Shown piece after piece: positions 32,483-37,124 of a DNA stretch of 37,124 nt (positions are counted from its first letter, which is position 1; each line of letters starts with the position of its first letter). The position numbers and the translations under genes were made by a program. Below the pieces are notes generated by a model that ran no database searches, was not told where the DNA came from, and worked only from the letters and a program-made list of their open reading frames with translations. The stretch is taken from the NCBI GenBank assembly GCA_031546815.1, contig JAVBJV010000058.1:1-37124 (forward strand), read 5' to 3'. Source of the DNA: JAVBJV01 sp031546815. Lineage in GTDB: Bacteria > Pseudomonadota > Alphaproteobacteria > Acetobacterales > Acetobacteraceae.

Positions 32483-33967
32483 ATGCGTTATCTGCTCGCG
32501 CTGGATCAGGGGACGACATCGACCCGCGCCATTCTGTTCCATCAGGACCTGTCCATCGCGGCGGTCTCGCAACTGGAATTCCCGCAGATTTTCCCTGATT
32601 CCGGCTGGGTCGAACACGACCCCGAGGATCTGTGGAACACATCGCTGTCGGTGATGCGCGATGTGCTGGCAAAGGCCAGGGCAACGGCGGCCGACGTTAT
32701 CGCGATCGGCATCACCAACCAGCGCGAAACCACCATCATCTGGGACCGGGCGACCGGTAAGCCCATTCACAACGCGATTGTCTGGCAGGACCGCCGCACG
32801 GCCGAGACCTGTGCCAGGTTGCGCGAGGCCGGGCACGAAGCCCGCATCACGGCACGCACCGGGCTGCTGCTGGACCCATATTTTTCGGCCACCAAGATCG
32901 CCTGGATTCTGGACCGGGTAGAAGGCGCGCGCACCCGTGCCGAACAGGGCGAGCTGGCCTTCGGCACGGTGGACAGTTTCCTGCTGTGGCGGTTGACCGG
33001 CGGTGCGGTGCACGCGACCGACGCCACCAACGCCGCGCGTACGATGCTGCTGGATATCCGCAGCGGTGCATGGGACCCGGAACTGCTGGACCTGTTCCGG
33101 GTACCCGCGCCGATCCTGCCCGAAGTGCGCGACTGTGCCGCCGAATTCGGCGCGACATTGCCCGATCTGTTTGGCGCGCCCATCCCGATCCGCGGCATGG
33201 CGGGCGACCAGCAAGCGGCAACGGTGGGGCAGGCGTGTTTCCAGCCGGGGATGATGAAGTCTACCTATGGCACGGGCTGCTTCGCGCTGCTCAACACGGG
33301 CGAAACGCCAGTGGTGTCGCGCTCGCGTCTGCTGACGACGATTGCCTATCAGATCAACGGCAAACGCACCTACGCGCTTGAGGGTGCCATCTTCATCGCG
33401 GGGGCCGCGGTGCAGTGGCTGCGTGACGGGCTTGGCATCATCCGCAGCGCGCCCGAGACCGCCACATTGGCAGAAGCGGCAGACCCCACGCAGGACGTGG
33501 TGCTGGTGCCCGCTTTCGTGGGGCTTGGCGCACCATATTGGGACCCGGACGCACGCGGCGCGATGTTCGGCCTGACACGCGCCACCGGCCCGAAGGAGAT
33601 CGCCCGCGCCACCTTGCGCAGCGTCGGGTTCCAGACCCGCGATCTGGTCGAGGCAATGCACAACGACTGGGGTGTCACCGCCGACACGGTCTTGCGGGTT
33701 GATGGCGGCATGGCGGCATCCGACGTGGCGATGCAGTTTCTGGCCGACATTCTGGGCGCGCCGGTGGATCGTCCGGTAGTGATGGAAACCACGGCGGCGG
33801 GCGTTGCGTATCTGGCCGGGTTGCAGTCGGGCCTGTTCCTGCCGCCCGAGCAGGCCGGGGCACGCTGGCAGCTGGAACGCCGCTTTGCCTCGACGATGGG
33901 CGAGGCAACGCGCACGCGGCTGTATCATGGCTGGCAGGACGCCGTGCGCCGGACGCGGTCCTGGTAG
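32483..33967 (+). CDS. glpK: glycerol kinase
   Basis: GlpK phosphorylates glycerol to glycerol-3-phosphate, the substrate of GlpD. The 494 residues match the usual ~500. N-terminal 'YLLALDQGTTSTRAILF' (phosphate-binding loop), 'GITNQRETTIIWDRATGKPI', 'NAIVWQDRRT' (glycerol-binding Arg), 'MKSTYGTGCFALLNTGE', and 'LEGAIFIAGAAVQWLRDGLG' are FGGY-family and glycerol-kinase signatures. The ribosome site AAGGAAAG lies before the ATG. It is downstream of glpD in one operon; a glycerol facilitator gene (glpF) is not next to it. Confidence 0.97.
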   Translation: MRYLLALDQGTTSTRAILFHQDLSIAAVSQLEFPQIFPDSGWVEHDPEDLWNTSLSVMRDVLAKARATAADVIAIGITNQRETTIIWDRATGKPIHNAIVWQDRRTAETCARLREAGHEARITARTGLLLDPYFSATKIAWILDRVEGARTRAEQGELAFGTVDSFLLWRLTGGAVHATDATNAARTMLLDIRSGAWDPELLDLFRVPAPILPEVRDCAAEFGATLPDLFGAPIPIRGMAGDQQAATVGQACFQPGMMKSTYGTGCFALLNTGETPVVSRSRLLTTIAYQINGKRTYALEGAIFIAGAAVQWLRDGLGIIRSAPETATLAEAADPTQDVVLVPAFVGLGAPYWDPDARGAMFGLTRATGPKEIARATLRSVGFQTRDLVEAMHNDWGVTADTVLRVDGGMAASDVAMQFLADILGAPVDRPVVMETTAAGVAYLAGLQSGLFLPPEQAGARWQLERRFASTMGEATRTRLYHGWQDAVRRTRSW

Positions 33968-34064
33968 GCAATCTTTTCAGCCAATACAGGCCTGCAAGCG
34001 GCGCTTCTCTGCGCGCCAGGTAAGCTTGCACGAGTGTTATGCTGTACTGGGTTGAACCCAAACC
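33968..34064. other. short intergenic region between convergent glpK and repressor gene
   Basis: It holds an inverted repeat TGGGTT/AACCCA (34048-34060, one-base centre) just after the stop of the minus-strand repressor gene, and GC-rich imperfect pairing around 33999-34040 downstream of glpK. Either may terminate transcription, but neither has a clear T-run. Confidence 0.4.
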
Positions 34065-34598
34065 CTATTTTTGCACAGCGTGATCCAGAAACGAAAACAG
34101 AATCTGATCCACAGAAACCGGTGCACGGCCTTCTGTCTGGTGTCGGCAGATGATGTCGTAGGTGCGAAGGACCATCTCCATCTTGGCCTGCGGGCTGGCC
34201 GGGGTCGCCTGATAGATCTGGTAAATTGAGTCTACCATCTGCAGCGCTTCCCCCAGCAGGGACAAGTCCATCTGCTCGAGTGGGTTGCCTCCTTTGCGCG
34301 CGTTTTCAGTGGGGGGCTGCGTCTCTCCGACCCGTGGACTGGTTTGGGGAGGGGCGACTGCGGTTTCGCGCGTGATCGTATACATTCCCCCCACCCCCAG
34401 CAGAAGCCAGTTTGGGTTTATGGTAAATTTTGTGCAAATTTCCGCAAGGAAATCAGATTTTGGAGGTCTACCATTTAAATAATTGGACACGGTGCTTTGA
34501 GTGAGATTCAGGCGGCGGCCAAACTCCGTCCCCCCACCAATGCTCTGCGCAACCTGCCGCAAGCGCAGTGTAATAGCTGGGTAGCTTTTAGTTTTCAT
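34065..34598 (-). CDS. phage CI-like helix-turn-helix repressor
   Basis: This 177-residue protein has an N-terminal Cro/CI-type helix-turn-helix at about residues 10-65 ('GGTEFGRRLNLTQSTVSNYL', then 'FTINPNWLLLGVGGMY'). 'NPNWLLLGVGGMY' is the mark of phage CI-type repressor domains. A flexible linker (Pro, Thr, Gly and Glu) precedes a helical C-terminus ('EALQMVDSIYQIYQATPASP'), perhaps for oligomerisation. It lacks the serine-lysine autoprotease domain of lambda CI. The ATG at 34598 is preceded by GGAGAGGG, and upstream in-frame residues look non-coding. The gene faces a Ner-like gene across AT-rich DNA holding inverted repeats, so it may repress itself and its neighbour. The surrounding base composition is lower in GC than the core genes, a sign of transfer. 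Confidence 0.85.
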   Translation of the reverse strand: MKTKSYPAITLRLRQVAQSIGGGTEFGRRLNLTQSTVSNYLNGRPPKSDFLAEICTKFTINPNWLLLGVGGMYTITRETAVAPPQTSPRVGETQPPTENARKGGNPLEQMDLSLLGEALQMVDSIYQIYQATPASPQAKMEMVLRTYDIICRHQTEGRAPVSVDQILFSFLDHAVQK

Positions 34599-34829
34599 AA
34601 TTGCGGCCCTCTCCAATTTACCCCATTTTGATAATTGGGTTGTAAAATCAACTTGATTTTGCATGCCCTGAGAGGATTTATTACGGTTTTGTATTTTTTA
34701 GTTAGGAATAAATCCAAAAATGAATCTTTTGAGTTGAAAATTAACCCAAAGACAGATATGGTACATGCATAAAGTGTTATCTCCCCAAGGGATGCCTTGG
34801 TTATTGGTCGATTTTGAGCGGAATTGGTT
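34599..34829. promoter_or_regulatory. AT-rich divergent control region between CI-like and Ner-like genes
   Basis: This 231-base region is markedly AT-rich. It contains an inverted repeat, AAAATCAA (34644-34651) / TTGATTTT (34653-34660), with pairing extending outward to 34641 and 34663 after one mismatch. It also contains a plausible plus-strand promoter (TTGAAA 34734-34739, 17-base spacer, TATGGT 34757-34762) and a second exact inverted repeat CCAAGG/CCTTGG (34785-34800). The last lies downstream of the predicted transcription start and could be a roadblock operator or a leader hairpin. Confidence 0.6.
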
Positions 34830-35174
34830 ATGCACATGAGGGCGATTTCAACTGATTGGCATCCTGCAACTATTAAAGCAGCTTTGCATAAATGTGGTTG
34901 GTCTTTGGGTGAAGTTGCGGTTGCGCATGGGTTGTCTGCTTTGGCGTGCGCCCGCGCTCTGTATGATTCCAATCCGGGTGGCGAGGCCGCAATTTCGTCT
35001 GTCCTGGGGGTTACGGTTCAGAAAATATGGCCCTCACGGTATGTAGCTTTCAGTAGCGAGTACCACCCTTTGGTAAGGAATGATGGGGGCGATGTGCTCA
35101 ATAATGCAGGTCGCCCTTCAGCTGATATTTGCACAAAACCGGATAGTTGTGAAATTACAAGAATAATTTCCTAA
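34830..35174 (+). CDS. Ner-like winged-helix DNA-binding protein
   Basis: This 114-residue protein has the Mu Ner / Nlp (SfsB) fold. It has 'STDWHPATIKAALHKCGWSL' and then 'LGVTVQKIWPSRY'; the 'DWH' opening and 'IWPSRY' (residues 66-71) are the family signature. In phage Mu, Ner is the first early gene, divergent from the c repressor, and tunes both promoters; some bacterial relatives activate host operons. About 40 residues follow the domain, longer than Mu Ner (75 residues) and with no recognised motif. The ATG at 34830 has GAGCGGA upstream; TTG at 34824 and ATG at 34836 are in frame alternatives. The next genes on this strand are a small leader ORF and the repeat adhesin, likely regulatory targets (inference). 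Confidence 0.82.
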   Translation: MHMRAISTDWHPATIKAALHKCGWSLGEVAVAHGLSALACARALYDSNPGGEAAISSVLGVTVQKIWPSRYVAFSSEYHPLVRNDGGDVLNNAGRPSADICTKPDSCEITRIIS

Positions 35175-35495
35175 AACTTCAAGGGTTGTGGCGTTATTTG
35201 GTGGCCTGCCCAGTTATGGATGGTCCTTCATCTTTCCGTTTTTCGATCATCGCCTGCTGTCCGGATGAAATCAAACTAACAGGGTTAAAAACATGAAACC
35301 GAGTTTTGTTGCTGACGCGGCTGATCGCGCGTTGCGCGTGGGCTTGCTGTCGGGGGGCTTGGGAAAGGTTCGACGGGGGGCTGCCGATGTTTAACCGGCG
35401 CTGACATTGGCGGAACTGCTGCATCGGCAGTTCCTCGCTCCATTTTTCTACTCAACTAGGGGTAATCCCCTCCTTTCTGTAAGGTACTAATTGTT
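35175..35495 (+). promoter_or_regulatory. leader region of the repeat adhesin with two hairpins
   Basis: These 321 bases separate the Ner-like gene and the adhesin. They include a 33-codon ORF (listed separately). A perfect 8-bp hairpin follows, GGAACTGC (35412-35419) / GCAGTTCC (35427-35434), with TTTTT at 35443-35447. A second 5-bp hairpin, AGGGG/CCCCT (35458-35471), lies 25 bases before the adhesin ATG. The order leader peptide, terminator-like stem, second stem, gene resembles an attenuator. The T-run begins 8 bases after the stem, far for a normal terminator. I found no convincing promoter here. Confidence 0.5.
35293..35394 (+). CDS. possible 33-residue leader peptide
   Basis: ATG at 35293 with AGGG nine bases upstream opens a 33-codon frame ending TAA. 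It encodes a short basic peptide starting MKPSFVADAADRALRVGLLS and continuing with GGLGKVRRGAADV. It has 'LLSG' and 'RR' in the same order as the adhesin's N-terminal extension ('AYLLSGVSCLGMARR'), so it might be a decayed duplicate of that segment or a translated leader. It is in a different frame from the adhesin. Being so short, it may not be real. Confidence 0.35.
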   Translation: MKPSFVADAADRALRVGLLSGGLGKVRRGAADV

Positions 35496-37124
35496 ATGTT
35501 TGTCCACAATATTACCAATGCTGCGCAGGCTTCTGCGCGCGCGTATTTGCTTTCTGGCGTCAGCTGCCTGGGTATGGCGCGGCGGTTGGCGGTTGTTGCC
35601 GGGGTGCTGGGGGCGCTGACAGTGGCCGATGCGCGTGCGCAGACAATTGTCGATAACGGCGATACCGGCACCAACACCGGCTCGATGACTGTGTCGGACC
35701 CGGACGCGGTGGGCTTTCTGATCAGAAACGCCTCCACCGGCATCAACGAGGGTCTGATCACCTTGGTGGGCGACCGCTCTACGGGCATTCGGATCGAAAC
35801 AGGCTCCACCGGTATCAACAACGGCGAGTTCATCTCGTCGGGCGTAGGCGTCACGGGCATCGTGATCGAAACAGGCTCCACCGGCACCAACAACGCGGAG
35901 CTTACGTTCCTGGGTGCAAACTCCGTGGGCATTCGGATCAACAACGCCACCGGCATCAACAACGGCGTGATCAAAATGACGGGCGATAACTCCACGGGGA
36001 TCGTGATCGAGGCAGGCGGCAGCGGCACCAACAACCCTGCCAGCATCCTCACCGGCAACATCACCTTGGACGGCAGCAACTCCACGGGCATTCTGGTCAG
36101 AACGGGTGCCATCAGCGCCATCAATGACGGTGACATCACCGTGAATGGTCCAGGTTCCACGGGCGTAGTGCTCGAAGCAGGCACCACCGGCACCAACTCC
36201 AACACTGGCGCTATTTCTGCGTACGGAGCAGGCTCCACGGGCGTGGTGATCGGAGCAGGCGCCACCGGCATCAACCGCGGCAACATCAGCGCGCATGAGA
36301 CCGAAACCTCTGGGGTCAAGCTTCAGGGCGGCACCCTGGAGAATACTGGCTACATCCAGGGTGGCGGGGGCGCTGCTGTTGCTGTGCATGTCGAAGGCGC
36401 CGGTAATGTGCTCACTAATACCCAAAAAATTTCGACAGATGATAGTTCAGGGTCCGCGATCGTGCTGGGGGCTGGTGCAGGCCTGACCATTAACCAGTCT
36501 GGCATGGGCGGTATTTTTGCCTACGACGGCGGGCACGGCATTCTGATCGCCCCGGGGGCTGTGTCTCTGCATGTGAACGGTGATTCGGTGCGGCAGATTA
36601 CAAGTTACTATGGTAACGCGATCGAGAACGCTGGCGAGATCAGCGACCTGAAACTGACGGGGGCCTATTTAATGGCTGGCGATGGCCACGGTGTGCGCAC
36701 GGCGACGTCGTTCAGCAACACGAACAGTGGCGTGATTGTGGTGGCTCGTTCGGGGAGCGGGATTGCGTTCCAGAACGCCGATGGCAGCCAGACGACCAAC
36801 AGCCTCGACCTGTCCAACTCGCAGGGCCTGACGATCAATGTGGTGGGTACGGATGGCACGGGGATCCGCGCGAACACAACCGGTGTGGTGAACACCGCGG
36901 TCACTGTGGACGTGCAGTCCGAGGATGGCGGTTCGGCGCTGTGGCTGGGTGATGGTGTGACCACGGTGATCAACGGTGGTGTTCTGACATCGGTCAGCAC
37001 GACTGCCCCGACGGTGTTCACCAACAAGGTGACCAACTTCACCAACTCCGGGACGATCACCGCGCCGAACGGCGTTGGCACGGCTCTGGCGTTCGACGCG
37101 CAGGACACAACGCTGGTCAATACG
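35496..37124 (+). CDS. repeat-rich secreted protein, probable autotransporter/adhesin passenger (partial)
   Basis: The frame from ATG 35496 stays open for 543 codons to the window end, so the protein is much larger. The N-terminus has a signal peptide: hydrophobic 'LAVVAGVLGALTVA' and cleavage site ARA-QT after residue 48. The 26 residues before Met27 are either an extended signal or untranslated, because ATG 35574 (MARRLAVVAG) would give a standard 22-residue signal. From residue 71 the chain is made of ~24-residue units of type STGIxIExGxTGxNNGxI, later looser repeats of similar rhythm. Gly/Asn/Thr/Ser richness and regular 'GI.I' strands predict a beta-solenoid passenger as in autotransporters; the beta-barrel would lie outside the window. 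The adhesin function is inference. It lies downstream of phage-like regulators. Confidence 0.8.
   Translation, partial: MFVHNITNAAQASARAYLLSGVSCLGMARRLAVVAGVLGALTVADARAQTIVDNGDTGTNTGSMTVSDPDAVGFLIRNASTGINEGLITLVGDRSTGIRIETGSTGINNGEFISSGVGVTGIVIETGSTGTNNAELTFLGANSVGIRINNATGINNGVIKMTGDNSTGIVIEAGGSGTNNPASILTGNITLDGSNSTGILVRTGAISAINDGDITVNGPGSTGVVLEAGTTGTNSNTGAISAYGAGSTGVVIGAGATGINRGNISAHETETSGVKLQGGTLENTGYIQGGGGAAVAVHVEGAGNVLTNTQKISTDDSSGSAIVLGAGAGLTINQSGMGGIFAYDGGHGILIAPGAVSLHVNGDSVRQITSYYGNAIENAGEISDLKLTGAYLMAGDGHGVRTATSFSNTNSGVIVVARSGSGIAFQNADGSQTTNSLDLSNSQGLTINVVGTDGTGIRANTTGVVNTAVTVDVQSEDGGSALWLGDGVTTVINGGVLTSVSTTAPTVFTNKVTNFTNSGTITAPNGVGTALAFDAQDTTLVNT
35706..36305 (+). repeat. eight in-frame tandem repeats of about 72 bases within the adhesin
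   Basis: Units start at 35706, 35778, 35850, 35922, 35991, 36081, 36156 and 36234. Lengths are 24, 24, 24, 23, 30, 25, 26 and 24 codons. Most begin with a codon set for Ser-Thr-Gly-Ile/Val, then (I/V)xIE(T/A)G, then (S/T)TG(I/T)NN. The DNA is conserved in the first half of each unit (for example CTCCACGGGC and CAACAACGGCG) and variable in the second. Further units downstream are degenerate. Slippage or recombination between the first three equal-length units could vary repeat number. Confidence 0.85.

Noticed and set aside
32051..33928. Long minus-strand open frame opposite glpK and the glpD end
   Set aside because: It overlaps two strong genes on the other strand, has no recognisable domain and lacks a ribosome site.
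35706..36305. CRISPR-like periodic repeats
   Set aside because: Units are in-frame, vary from 69 to 90 bases, are imperfect, and encode a continuous protein; there are no conserved direct repeats with unique spacers and no cas genes.
35456..36319. Minus-strand Val/Pro-rich repeat frame
   Set aside because: It is the antisense image of the adhesin repeats. The plus strand has a signal peptide and an open frame to the window end, so the plus strand is coding.
34065..37124. Prophage or mobile element
   Set aside because: Only two phage-type regulators are present; no integrase, transposase, attachment site or structural gene is visible within the window.

Overview
The window is GC-rich, gene-dense chromosome of an alphaproteobacterium, most likely of the Rhodospirillales/Acetobacteraceae. 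The basis is gene content and order: recG / sdhE-mfd, bolA / J-domain gene / cobS-cobT (aerobic B12 cobaltochelatase), and an ArsR-methyltransferase gene joined to metH. No marker gene fixes the genus. No rRNA, tRNA, CRISPR array, insertion sequence or integrase was seen.

Layout. 1-2135 (minus): a Gld-type ABC-2 export system (ATPase, permease, GldG-like auxiliary protein cut by the window edge). 2199-8029: recG (minus), divergent from the overlapping pair sdhE-mfd (plus). 8026-11106: a DsbA-family oxidoreductase (minus), then an amidohydrolase and a Tat-like substrate-binding protein (plus). 11063-14395: an oxidative-stress block in which oxyR and an MsrQ-like heme membrane protein (minus, ATGA overlap) diverge from a clade 3 catalase with an AT-rich OxyR-type promoter between them. 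14486-15883: L-serine ammonia-lyase. 15870-22347: a sulfur and one-carbon block. A small CobW-like protein (minus) diverges, across a perfect 9+4+9 inverted repeat, from an ArsR-methyltransferase fusion, B12-dependent metH and a SulP transporter. 22359-26865: DUF2889 protein, bolA (minus), J-domain protein, cobS and cobT. 27022-29044: tctB-tctA without tctC, closed by a strong terminator. 29112-33967: a secreted phytase/esterase-like protein, then glpR, glpD and glpK for glycerol-3-phosphate use.

The last 3 kb differ. From about 34.6 kb the DNA turns AT-rich. A phage CI-like repressor (minus) faces a Ner-like DNA-binding protein (plus), which is the layout of the phage Mu immunity switch, but no phage structural or transposition gene follows. 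Instead there is a leader region with a 33-codon ORF, a hairpin followed by a T-run, and a second hairpin. Then comes a large open frame (35496 to the window end) for a secreted protein built of ~24-residue STGI/NNG repeats, probably the passenger of a surface adhesin or autotransporter. This regulator-leader-adhesin module is the best candidate for something not yet described. The palindrome and CobW-like gene beside metH come second.

Shared logic across the core blocks: CobS/CobT supply cobalt insertion for B12, MetH uses B12, and SulP may supply sulfate for the same sulfur pathway. OxyR, catalase and the MsrQ-like protein form a peroxide and oxidised-protein response.
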